Positions 53,508 through 61,548 of a stretch of DNA of 64,000 nt are shown one piece after another. The position numbers were made by a program, and so were the translations under genes. The stretch covers positions 1 through 64,000 of the forward strand of contig NZ_ATDK01000046.1 of assembly GCF_000444135.1 (NCBI RefSeq), read 5' to 3'. Within the stretch, counting starts at the first letter, position 1. The number at the start of each line of letters is the position of its first letter. This DNA is from Pseudomonas avellanae BPIC 631 (GTDB taxonomy: Bacteria; Pseudomonadota; Gammaproteobacteria; Pseudomonadales; Pseudomonadaceae). The notes under the pieces were generated by a model, which was not told the origin of the DNA, did not search any database, and worked only from the letters and a program-made list of their open reading frames with translations.

Positions 53508-54510
53508 CGGCGCCAGCTCCTGGATAAAAGCAGCGAACCGTATGGCCCGGCAGAATCTCGCGTGGTTCGGGGTCTTGCGCGCACGCCTGTGCGGCTCTGG
53601 CGCAGCGTGCAGCAAACGCACAGCCCACCGGCATCGACAGCAGGTCCGGCGCCATGCCGGGAATCTGCCGCAGGCGCTGACCGCGTTTGTTGCGGCTCGG
53701 CAGGCTGTCGATCAGGCCTTGTGTATAGGGATGTTGCGGGCGATCCAGCACGTCAGCGACCGAGCCTTGCTCGACAATGCGCCCGGCGTACATCACCACC
53801 ACGTCGTCGGCAAGCCCCGCCACCACCGACAGGTCATGGGTGATCCAGATCAGCGAGGTGCCCTGTTCGCGCACCAGTTTCTGCACTTCGCTGAGAATCT
53901 GCGCCTGAATGGTCACGTCCAGCGCGGTGGTCGGCTCGTCGGCGATAATCAGGTCCGGGGCGTGCAACAGCGCAATGGCAATCGCCACCCGCTGGCGCAT
54001 GCCGCCGGACAGTTGATGCGGGTAGGCGCGCAGACGCTCTTCAGGGCTGGCAATGCCCATCAATGCCAGGGTGCGGCTGGCATGCTCACGGGCCTCGCGT
54101 TTGCCGAGCGTACTGTGCGCGCGCACCGCTTCGATCATTTGCGTGTCGACCCGCAACACTGGATTGAGGGTCATCATCGGGTCCTGAAAAATCATCGCGA
54201 CCCGGTTGCCCTGGATTTCACGCAGTTGACCGGCCGAGAGCTTTGTCAGGTCACGGCCTTTGAACAGCACCTGGCCGCCACTGATGCGCCCCGGTTCGTC
54301 CACCAGACCGAGAATCGAAAACCCGGTGACCGACTTGCCTGACCCCGACTCGCCCACCAGCCCCAGAATGCGCCCTGGCTGAACGCGCAGCGAGACATTA
54401 CGCACCGCAGGCAACACACCGGCGCGGGTGTGAAACGAGGTGCACAGGTCTCGCACGTCCAGGGTCGGTTCGACCGAGGATGCCACGCGCGATGCTTCAG
54501 GCAGGCTCAT
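53497..54510 (-). CDS. ABC importer ATPase 1 (DppD/OppD-like)
   Basis: The 337-residue ATPase has Walker [11 protein letters not shown], signature [15 protein letters not shown], Walker [13 protein letters not shown] and a C-terminal peptide-transporter extension with paired cysteines ([14 protein letters not shown]). It starts within the stop of the permease gene upstream (ATGA), as do most genes in this operon. It hydrolyses ATP for substrate import with its partner ATPase. Confidence 0.92.
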   Translation of the reverse strand: MSLPEASRVASSVEPTLDVRDLCTSFHTRAGVLPAVRNVSLRVQPGRILGLVGESGSGKSVTGFSILGLVDEPGRISGGQVLFKGRDLTKLSAGQLREIQGNRVAMIFQDPMMTLNPVLRVDTQMIEAVRAHSTLGKREAREHASRTLALMGIASPEERLRAYPHQLSGGMRQRVAIAIALLHAPDLIIADEPTTALDVTIQAQILSEVQKLVREQGTSLIWITHDLSVVAGLADDVVVMYAGRIVEQGSVADVLDRPQHPYTQGLIDSLPSRNKRGQRLRQIPGMAPDLLSMPVGCAFAARCARAAQACAQDPEPREILPGHTVRCFYPGAGADVQ

Positions 54511-55427
54511 CGCTGCAACCTCGGGTTCAGGACATCGCGCAGACGGTCACCGACCAGATTGATCGCGACGATGGTGATCAGCAGAGCCAGCCCCGGAAAC
54601 AGGCTGATCCAGTATTCATTGCTGAGCATGTACTGAAAGCCGTTGGCGATCAGCAGCCCCAGCGAGGGCTCGGTGACCGGCACGCCCAGGCCTAGAAACG
54701 ACAGGGTCGCTTCCAGCGTGATGGCACGGGCGATCTGCAACGCGCCAATCACGATCAGCGGCGGCAGGCAGTTGGGCAGGATGTGTCCGATCACGATGCG
54801 CAGCGGACCAACGCCCTGCCCGCGCGCCGCATCGACGTATTCGCGGCGGCTTTCAGTCAGCGCCTGGCCCCGCGCAGTACGCGCGTAATAGGCCCATTCG
54901 AGCAGGATCAGGGTGAGCATCACGTTACAGACACCCTTGCCCAGCCAGGCGAGAATCATCAGCGCCATCAGAATCACCGGGAACGACAGCAGCAGATCGA
55001 CCAGGCGCATCAACAAGGCATCGACCCAGCCACCGGCGTACGCCGACATCAGCCCTAGCAACGTGCCAATGACCGCGGCGATCAAGGCCGAACCGATGCC
55101 GACCCACAGGCTGATGCGCAGACCGTAGATAATCGCCGAGACCAGATCGCGGCCCTGGCCATCGGTGCCCAGCCAATAGGAGTAGCCGCTGTCCATGTTC
55201 AGGCTGCCGGGCGGCATGCGCGCATCCATCACGTTGAGCTGCATCAGGTCGTAAGGGTTCTGCACCACGATCCACGGTGCGAACGCGGCCACCAGCACGA
55301 TGACCAGCAACAGCAGCAAACCGACCACTGCCGTGGTGGAACTCATGAATTCGACAATCACCCGACGCCAGGGCGACTGGGCCTGCAACAGCGTGTTGGC
55401 AGGCGCGACCTTTGCGATGACGTTCAT
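54507..55427 (-). CDS. ABC importer permease 2 (DppC-like)
   Basis: The 306-residue inner-membrane protein has about six helices, an N-terminal cytoplasmic stretch, the periplasmic segment YWLGTDGQGRDLVSAIIYGL and the EAA-type ATPase contact loop (ARGQGVGPLRIVIGHILPN). This is the pattern of the second permease of dipeptide/nickel transporters. It overlaps the first permease by 4 bp (ATGA). Confidence 0.92.
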   Translation of the reverse strand: MNVIAKVAPANTLLQAQSPWRRVIVEFMSSTTAVVGLLLLLVIVLVAAFAPWIVVQNPYDLMQLNVMDARMPPGSLNMDSGYSYWLGTDGQGRDLVSAIIYGLRISLWVGIGSALIAAVIGTLLGLMSAYAGGWVDALLMRLVDLLLSFPVILMALMILAWLGKGVCNVMLTLILLEWAYYARTARGQALTESRREYVDAARGQGVGPLRIVIGHILPNCLPPLIVIGALQIARAITLEATLSFLGLGVPVTEPSLGLLIANGFQYMLSNEYWISLFPGLALLITIVAINLVGDRLRDVLNPRLQR

Positions 55428-56398
55428 CGTGATGCCTCGATACGGACACGTGGGTCCAGCAGGTAATACAGGCCGTCAACGATCAGGTTGAGCACCACAA
55501 AAATCACCACGACCACCATCAGGTAAGCGACCACCACCGGGCGGTCGAGCATGTTGATGCTGTCGAGGATCAGCTTGCCGGCACCCGGCCAGGCAAAAAT
55601 GCTTTCGGTGACCACGGCGTAGGCAATGGTCGAACCCAGCTCCATGGCCAGCACCGTCACCACCGGGATCATGGTGTTGCGCATGACGTGCATGCACATC
55701 ACGCGCATCGGCGACAGGCCTTTGGCGCGGGCGAACTTGACGAACTCCTGCGGCAATACTTCGCGCACGCCTGCACGGGTCAGGCGCAGCACCAGCGAAA
55801 TCTTGAACAGCGCCAGGTTCAGCGCAGGCAACAGCAGGTGTTGCAAGCCGTCGAGGGTTAGCCAGGACCATTGCACGCCGAGCCATTCTCGGGTTTCGCC
55901 GCGACCGCTGGCTGGCAGCCAGCCCAGCGTGATCGAGAACAGCATGATCATCATCAACGCTACCCAGAACGCCGGCAGCGAAAAGGCGACGATGCTCGCC
56001 GCCATCATCAGTCGGGACAGCGGATGATCGGGGTACATGCCGGCAAACATCCCCAGCGGTACGCCGATGACCACGGCCAGAAACAGCGCGCTGAACGCCA
56101 GCTCGAAGGTGGCGGGCAGGCGTTGCAGGATCAGGCGCATGGCGTCTTCGTGATAGACGAAACTCTGGCCCAGATTGCCGTGCACGGCGCCTTTGAGGAA
56201 GATCAGGTATTGCTGCCACAGCGGCTGGTCCAGCCCCAGGTGCGCGATGGCTTGCAGGCGTTCGGCCTGATTGAGGTCTTCACCGACCAGAATGTCCATC
56301 GGGTTGCCGATGGCATTCAGGCCGACGAACACCACCACTGTCATCAGCAAAATGACCAGCAACGACTGGGTCAAGCGGCGCAGCGCCCAGCCGGTCAT
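55424..56398 (-). CDS. ABC importer permease 1 (DppB-like)
   Basis: 324 residues from the ATG at 56398 (MTGWALRRLTQSLLVILLMT). That ATG overlaps the stop of the monooxygenase gene as ATGA; the longer frame upstream is antisense-like shadow coding and is rejected. It has the DppB arrangement of about six helices, DQPLWQQYLIFLKGAVHGNLGQ after helix 1 and the EAA-like loop (FARAKGLSPMRVMCMHVMRN). It forms the membrane channel with permease 2. Confidence 0.92.
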   Translation of the reverse strand: MTGWALRRLTQSLLVILLMTVVVFVGLNAIGNPMDILVGEDLNQAERLQAIAHLGLDQPLWQQYLIFLKGAVHGNLGQSFVYHEDAMRLILQRLPATFELAFSALFLAVVIGVPLGMFAGMYPDHPLSRLMMAASIVAFSLPAFWVALMMIMLFSITLGWLPASGRGETREWLGVQWSWLTLDGLQHLLLPALNLALFKISLVLRLTRAGVREVLPQEFVKFARAKGLSPMRVMCMHVMRNTMIPVVTVLAMELGSTIAYAVVTESIFAWPGAGKLILDSINMLDRPVVVAYLMVVVVIFVVLNLIVDGLYYLLDPRVRIEASR

Positions 56399-57855
56399 GG
56401 GCGCAACTCTTCGGCGGTCGGCTCGCTGGCAACCCACTCGTCGCCCAGCAGCTCTGGCTCGGCATAGGTGCGCATCGATTCGAAATGCAGCGCGATGTCC
56501 TCGTTGAACAGCAGCCCGACCAGCGCGTGGGCCAGGCGTTTGGAGCCTTCGCTGATGGCGGGAATATCCCCCGACACCGCACCATAGCTCAGCGCCGCCG
56601 GGTAGCTGAAACAGTGGATGTGGTTCAGCCCCGGACAGGCACCGGGGGTCTTTTCCTGAAACTCGAAACAATTGCCCAGGTCTGGCAATACGGCCAGTTC
56701 GCTATCGTCTTCGCCTTCCGGCGCTTCAAAGCGGTCTTGCCAGACACGAATGTGCGACGAGAAGAGCGCAAACTCGGGGCGCTGCTCGAAGTCGGTCCGA
56801 AAACCGGTGGCGAACACTACAAAATCCGCCTCGACGCGCGCCTTTGATGTTTGCAGCCAGACCCCGCCCGCCGGGTTTGCTTCGACCGCGAGTACTGGGT
56901 TGTCGAGCAGAAAGCGCGCCCTGCCCGAGTTGGACACCCTGAGCGTACTGCCGCGTGGGGGTGGCACTTGCTGCTTATTCAGGTAGTGGCGGATGCGCCA
57001 TTTCCAGATATCCGGCAGGCGCCAATAACCGTGGACCATGCCCGGATTGCCGACGCCCTTGCCTTTGTTGACCCGTGGCAGCTCGGCACGGCGGATCAGC
57101 AGATCGACCCGCTGTGCACCTGCTTCCAGCGCGGTGGCAGCGCTGTCCATCGCCGATGCACCGCCGCCTATCACCGCGACGCGCTTGCCTTCGAACCAGT
57201 CATCCTGCAAACCGGCGGCCGAGTGTGCCCACAGATGATCCGGCAATTGCCGGGCGAAATCCGGCACCCAGGGGCCGCCCAGACCGTCACGACCGGTCGC
57301 CAGCACCACATGGCGCGCCAGCATGAAGCGGGTTTGCCCAGGCGTCATGACGTCCAGTTCGACCAGGCCGTCCGTTCGCGGCGCGACGCGGCTTACCCGG
57401 TGTTCGTTGCGCACATCCAGCGCCAGCACCTTGCGATACCAGCGCAGGTACTCGGCCCATTGCAGGCGCGGGATTTTATCCAGTGCTGCCCAGCTGTCGA
57501 CACCGAATTGCGCTTCGTACCAGGCGCGAAACGTCAGGGCCGGCAAACCGAGCGCCGGGCCGGTCAACTGTTTCGGCGAGCGCAGTGTTTCCATCCGCGC
57601 TGTGGTCGCCCACGGGCCTTCGAAACCGGCTGGCGACTGATCGAAAATCACCGCCGCCACGCCCAGATGCCGCAGCTCGGCCGCCAGGGCAAGCCCCGCC
57701 ATGCCGCCGCCAATGATCGCTACATCGAGCACAGCCTGCCCGGCGTTCGTCCTCGGCTTGACCCAAGGCTTGGCGGGCAGATCCAGCCACGCCAGATCCT
57801 GCTGCAGGCGAGCTTCGAGCGCCGCGAGACCGGCAGGTGCGTTTACATCGAACAT
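56395..57855 (-). CDS. flavin-containing monooxygenase-like FAD/NADPH enzyme
   Basis: The 486-residue protein has two dinucleotide-binding folds: GGGMAGLALAAELR near residue 48 (FAD) and VAVIGGGASAMDSAATALE near 227 (NADPH), plus FVVFATGFRTD in the C-terminal third, a hallmark of FMO and Baeyer-Villiger type enzymes. It is the first gene of an eight-gene operon with peptide-type transporter and CMD proteins. It probably oxygenates the imported compound at N, S or a carbonyl carbon. Related operons, as I remember them, carry a luciferase-like monooxygenase in this position. The substrate is unknown. Confidence 0.88.
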   Translation of the reverse strand: MFDVNAPAGLAALEARLQQDLAWLDLPAKPWVKPRTNAGQAVLDVAIIGGGMAGLALAAELRHLGVAAVIFDQSPAGFEGPWATTARMETLRSPKQLTGPALGLPALTFRAWYEAQFGVDSWAALDKIPRLQWAEYLRWYRKVLALDVRNEHRVSRVAPRTDGLVELDVMTPGQTRFMLARHVVLATGRDGLGGPWVPDFARQLPDHLWAHSAAGLQDDWFEGKRVAVIGGGASAMDSAATALEAGAQRVDLLIRRAELPRVNKGKGVGNPGMVHGYWRLPDIWKWRIRHYLNKQQVPPPRGSTLRVSNSGRARFLLDNPVLAVEANPAGGVWLQTSKARVEADFVVFATGFRTDFEQRPEFALFSSHIRVWQDRFEAPEGEDDSELAVLPDLGNCFEFQEKTPGACPGLNHIHCFSYPAALSYGAVSGDIPAISEGSKRLAHALVGLLFNEDIALHFESMRTYAEPELLGDEWVASEPTAEELRP

Positions 57856-58235
57856 TGATCGTTACCCGGAAAGATGATCAGGCGCAAAGCCCGAGCCTGA
57901 TTCAAATCACTTCAAAAATCATTCCAATGTCGCAATAAATGAATTCTGAAAGCCCTTGAATGCTTAATCCGAATAATAAAAGCCGTTCTTTATTCTCGCA
58001 ATGCGCAAAAAAGCATATTGATATTCCTTAATGGAATTTGCAGAGATGTTTAGAACGTAGGCGGCGCAGCGGCCCTGAAATTGGCTGCCTCGGCCGCACC
58101 TGATGTACCGTATGTATAGATTTTGCTTCCGGTTACCGGCAGTTCGCGGACAAGTCCGCTCCTACAAAACCGAGATATAGCGAACGAGCAAAGTGTCGCC
58201 CGGTCCGCTCCTACATAGTCTGAACTTACCTGCGC
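57856..58235. other. intergenic region with the monooxygenase-operon promoter
   Basis: About 380 bp between two minus-strand genes. 57890-58060 is clearly AT-rich compared with its surroundings and is the likely promoter area of the eight-gene operon. 58140-58216 carries REP sequence. No coding frame is supported. Confidence 0.5.
58142..58215. repeat. REP element and a partial second copy
   Basis: GTTCGCGGACAAGTCCGCTC with CTACA after it (58142-58166) is the typical Pseudomonas REP palindrome (stem GCGGAC/GTCCGC, loop AA). A second, incomplete copy (GGTCCGCTCCTACA, to 58215) follows in the same orientation about 35 bp later. It sits between the LysR gene and the monooxygenase operon, as REPs commonly do. 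Confidence 0.85.
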
Positions 58236-59186
58236 TCATTCGGCATAAATGCTCTGCAACAGCGCATCGTGAGCACTGGCTTCGTGCATGATCATCTCCG
58301 GCAGGAGGATTTTCGCGCAGACGGCAATTTCATCCACCAGCGCGCTCGCGACATCTGACAGCGGGCTGGCGAAAGCTGAAATAAGGCCGAAGAAAAACGG
58401 AATGGAACAGGCAATCGGCCTGACCACCACGCCTTGCAGCGGCACGCCCATGGCGGTGAACGGGTCAACCAGCGCAATGCCCAACCCGACCCTGGCCATT
58501 TGCATGGCAATCAGCGAAGTGTTGGTGTCGAGCATACGCGGGGGTTCGCCCCCGGCATCGTGAAACGCCTTGTCGATGCGCCGACGAAAACGATAAGGAT
58601 TGGCCATGGTGATCAACGTTTGCTGGCGCAGCAGCTCCATGGAAAGCACCTCATGCGCAGCCAACGGCGAATCAGCTGGCAACACCGCCACGCAGGACGC
58701 TTCGCCGATCCAGTGAATCTCAAGGCCGCGATGTTCCAGCGGCAGGCTTACAGCCCCCAGATCCATGGTTTTCGACAGAACCGCCTGAACCACATTCTCC
58801 GGAGACATACTCTGCAACTGGATCTGCTGCGGGCGCAGAGGCTCGGGTAGCCGGGACAGCGCGGTGGGCAACAGCCCGGCAGCCAGGGCCGAGATCGCCA
58901 CCAGCTTGATCTGATGGTTTTCTTCCTGCGCAATGTGTTGCGCACGCTGGCGGATATTACGCACGCCCAGCAGCGCGCTTTCCACCTCGCCGTACATCAT
59001 GAACGCCTTGTGGGTAGGCGTGACCTTCGGCCCGCTGCGCTCGAACAGCGCAAAGCCCAGTTCCTGCTCAAGCTCCTGAATGGCTCGAGTGACCGATGGC
59101 TGAGAGCGGCCGAGCATTTTCCCGGCGGCGGTGACACTGCCCGCCGACATGACCGCCGCGAAGGCTTCGAGCTGACGCAAATCCAT
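58236..59186 (-). CDS. LysR-family transcriptional regulator
   Basis: 316 residues from the ATG at 59186 (MDLRQLEAFAAVMSAGSVTA). The helix-turn-helix is AAGKMLGRSQPSVTRAIQEL, then LGFALFERSGPKVTPT, followed by the effector-binding domain (KLVAISALAAGLLPTALSRL). It lies directly upstream of the monooxygenase/ABC operon in the same orientation and may control it, although LysR genes more often act on divergent genes. Effector unknown. Longer starts at 59210 or 59192 are possible. Confidence 0.9.
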   Translation of the reverse strand: MDLRQLEAFAAVMSAGSVTAAGKMLGRSQPSVTRAIQELEQELGFALFERSGPKVTPTHKAFMMYGEVESALLGVRNIRQRAQHIAQEENHQIKLVAISALAAGLLPTALSRLPEPLRPQQIQLQSMSPENVVQAVLSKTMDLGAVSLPLEHRGLEIHWIGEASCVAVLPADSPLAAHEVLSMELLRQQTLITMANPYRFRRRIDKAFHDAGGEPPRMLDTNTSLIAMQMARVGLGIALVDPFTAMGVPLQGVVVRPIACSIPFFFGLISAFASPLSDVASALVDEIAVCAKILLPEMIMHEASAHDALLQSIYAE

Positions 59187-59305
59187 AAGCATGCCTTGAT
59201 CAATACACAATCGATAAGGATGCGACGCACAGACCAGATTGTCTAAGTCCGCCGCTCAAAGCGCGAAAGTCTACACGCTGGCGAGGAATGCTGTGAACGG
59301 CCGGC

Positions 59306-60361
59306 TCACCCGGCGACCATGACCCGGTTTCGGCCCAGCTGCTTGCCCAGGTAAAGCGAGGTGTCGGCACGGTTGAGGGCGATCTGAAACGCCTCGCCCT
59401 CGCCGACGGTGGCCACTGCCAGGGTTGCGGTTACAGCGATGTCGAGTGTGTCGATCAGACCGGCTTTTTCCCGGATGGACAGCCACATGCGATCAGCCAC
59501 CTGCAACCCATCGCTCAGCGCGGTATCGGGCATGAGGATCAAAAACTCCTCGCCGCCCCAGCGTGCAGCCATGTCACTGCTGCGCACGCTTGAACTGATG
59601 ACCTCAGCCACTCGTTGTAGAACCACATCGCCTGTTTCATGACCGTGCAGGTCATTGATCTGTTTGAAATGATCAATGTCGAGCAGGATCATCGAGGCCG
59701 ACAGCCCCTGGCGGCGCGACTCCAGTTGACGCACGCGGTGCAGCACCCGCCTGCGCGTAAAAAGGTTGGTCAGGCTGTCACGATTGGCAATGTGATACAG
59801 GCTCAGTTGCATGGAAGACGTAAAACGCACTGACAGAGCCGTGGCGTAGATCGCCAGAACGGTTGCGGCAAGAATGTTGACGACGCCAAATACCTCCAGC
59901 GTTTCGCTGCTCAAGCTGGACCCTTGGCCCATGTGCCGACGAAACGTAAAGCAACCTGCTGCCGCCAAAAGTACCGCGGCACTGAACACCACACGCTTGA
60001 CGGTAACCAGTTGGAACGTGAACGCGATAATCGGGATCACGCAGAACAGGTAGAAGCTGAAGTTGCTTTCCCAACCCAGTACCCAGGTTGCCAGTACCGC
60101 GTGGGCGATGATCTCGAAACTCATCAACTGGCCAGTCTGCCGGTAGCGGCGTCTGCGAATCAGGTAAAGACAATTGCAATAGCCAAGTATGCTGAAGATG
60201 TTCGCGGCCCAGAGGATCGTTATGTCCAGCGTGATGAACACCGCCAGCAGCACGCAGTGGATCCCGAGAGCGAGATAGACCATCGGTGTGATGTGTGTCC
60301 AGAACTGGGCAGCCGTGTCCTTGAACAACTGGGAGCGGTCTTCTGCCTGGAGGGTCATCAT
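59306..60361 (-). CDS. membrane-anchored diguanylate cyclase (GGDEF)
   Basis: From the ATG at 60361 the protein has about 351 residues. The N-terminal part contains about five to six hydrophobic segments (residues 30-185), and the C-terminal part is a GGDEF domain: NRDSLTNLFTRRRVLHRV, LDIDHFKQINDLHGHETGD, and the active-site loop ARWGGEEFLIL (GGEEF, catalytically competent). No RxxD inhibitory site is obvious before it. It should make cyclic di-GMP in response to a membrane or envelope signal. A start at 60463 is possible but has no better ribosome site. Confidence 0.9.
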   Translation of the reverse strand: MMTLQAEDRSQLFKDTAAQFWTHITPMVYLALGIHCVLLAVFITLDITILWAANIFSILGYCNCLYLIRRRRYRQTGQLMSFEIIAHAVLATWVLGWESNFSFYLFCVIPIIAFTFQLVTVKRVVFSAAVLLAAAGCFTFRRHMGQGSSLSSETLEVFGVVNILAATVLAIYATALSVRFTSSMQLSLYHIANRDSLTNLFTRRRVLHRVRQLESRRQGLSASMILLDIDHFKQINDLHGHETGDVVLQRVAEVISSSVRSSDMAARWGGEEFLILMPDTALSDGLQVADRMWLSIREKAGLIDTLDIAVTATLAVATVGEGEAFQIALNRADTSLYLGKQLGRNRVMVAG

Positions 60362-60578
60362 CACGTTTTCTCGAAGGTGCGGGTTGGGTATGACCATGAG
60401 TATCGAAACGAATTCATGAACAGTTGTCGGCAATAGTCTGCAACGCTTGATACATCGACTCACAATTTAATCAACGAGCCAACGAGTTCAGAGCAGATGT
60501 CAAGGCTGCCCGCGGCTGCTTTAATACGGACTGTCGATCACCCTGCCAGGCCCTACCAACCCCTGAGGAAGCACGCCG

Positions 60579-61466
60579 ATGGAACGTCTCACCGCGAAAG
60601 ACTTTGCGCCTGAACTGCTTGAGCTTTACGACTACTACGCACACGGCAAGATCAACCGGCGCGAGTTTCTCGACCGGGCAGCGCTGTTCTCGCTGGGGGG
60701 CCTGACCGCAGGCGCGCTGCTTGCCTCGTTGAGCCCCGATTATGCGCTGGCCACACAGATCGAGTTTACCGACCCGGACATCATTGCCGAGTATGTGTCC
60801 TATCCGTCGCCCAAGGGGCATGGTCAGGTGCGCGGCTACCTGGTGCGCCCGGCCAAGGCCACCGGCAAGGTGCCAGCGATTGTAGTTGCGCACGAAAACC
60901 GTGGTTTAAACCCCTATATCGAAGATGTGGCCCGCCGCGTCGCCAAGGCCGGGTTCATCGCACTGGCACCGGACGGGCTTTCATCGGTGGGCGGCTATCC
61001 GGGCAACGACGACAAGGGCCGTGAGCTGCAGCAAAAGGTCGACCCGGAAAAGCTCATGAATGATTTTTTTGCCGCCATCGAGTGGCTGATGAAGCATGAC
61101 GCAACCACCGGCAAGGTCGGCATAACCGGCTTCTGCTATGGCGGAGGCGTGACCAACGCAGCGGCAGTCGCCTACCCGGAGCTGGGCGCGGCGGTGTCGT
61201 TCTACGGACGCCAGCCCAATGCTGAGGACGTGGTGAAGATCAAGGCGCCGGTGATGATCCACTACGGCGAACTGGACACGCGCATCAACGAAGGTTGGCC
61301 AGCGTACGAGAAGGCATTGAAAGCGGCAGGCACGACCTACGAAACCTATATCTACCCAGGTGCCAACCACGGCTTCCACAACGACTCGACGCCGCGCTAT
61401 GACGAAGCGGCCGCCAAACTGGCCTGGGAGCGGACGCTGGGGTGGTTCAACAAGTACCTGGTGTGA
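60579..61466 (+). CDS. dienelactone hydrolase-family protein (YghX-like)
   Basis: The 295-residue alpha/beta hydrolase has cysteine nucleophile motif GITGFCYGGGVTN, aspartate in MIHYGELDTRIN and histidine in YPGANHGFHNDSTPRY. An N-terminal segment with NRREFLDRAALFSLGGLTAG resembles a Tat-type signal region, but the twin arginine is preceded by some 28 residues, so export is uncertain. GAGGAAG lies about 8 bp before the ATG. Substrate unknown. It converges on the ydiJ-like gene across a repeat element. Confidence 0.88.
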   Translation: MERLTAKDFAPELLELYDYYAHGKINRREFLDRAALFSLGGLTAGALLASLSPDYALATQIEFTDPDIIAEYVSYPSPKGHGQVRGYLVRPAKATGKVPAIVVAHENRGLNPYIEDVARRVAKAGFIALAPDGLSSVGGYPGNDDKGRELQQKVDPEKLMNDFFAAIEWLMKHDATTGKVGITGFCYGGGVTNAAAVAYPELGAAVSFYGRQPNAEDVVKIKAPVMIHYGELDTRINEGWPAYEKALKAAGTTYETYIYPGANHGFHNDSTPRYDEAAAKLAWERTLGWFNKYLV

Positions 61467-61469
61467 GGG

Positions 61470-61548
61470 CTGGAGCGTGCGAAACGATAATTTAGACTAT
61501 CGTGCGACGCTCCGCGTCGCATGCCGTTCTGGACGCTGTGCGTCCTGG
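61470..61548. repeat. multi-hairpin intergenic repeat between convergent genes
   Basis: The 80-bp gap holds at least two perfect hairpins: TGCGACG/CGTCGCA (61503-61521) and GGACGC/GCGTCC (61531-61545). GGAGCGTGCGAAACGATAA precedes them, a pattern I recognise from repeated intergenic elements in P. syringae genomes. By position it may also serve as a bidirectional terminator for the dienelactone hydrolase and ydiJ-like genes. Confidence 0.6.

Noticed and set aside
56398-56671. N-terminal extension of the first permease
   Set aside because: It would overlap the monooxygenase gene and gives arginine-rich shadow sequence; the ATGA overlap at 56395-56398 marks the true start.
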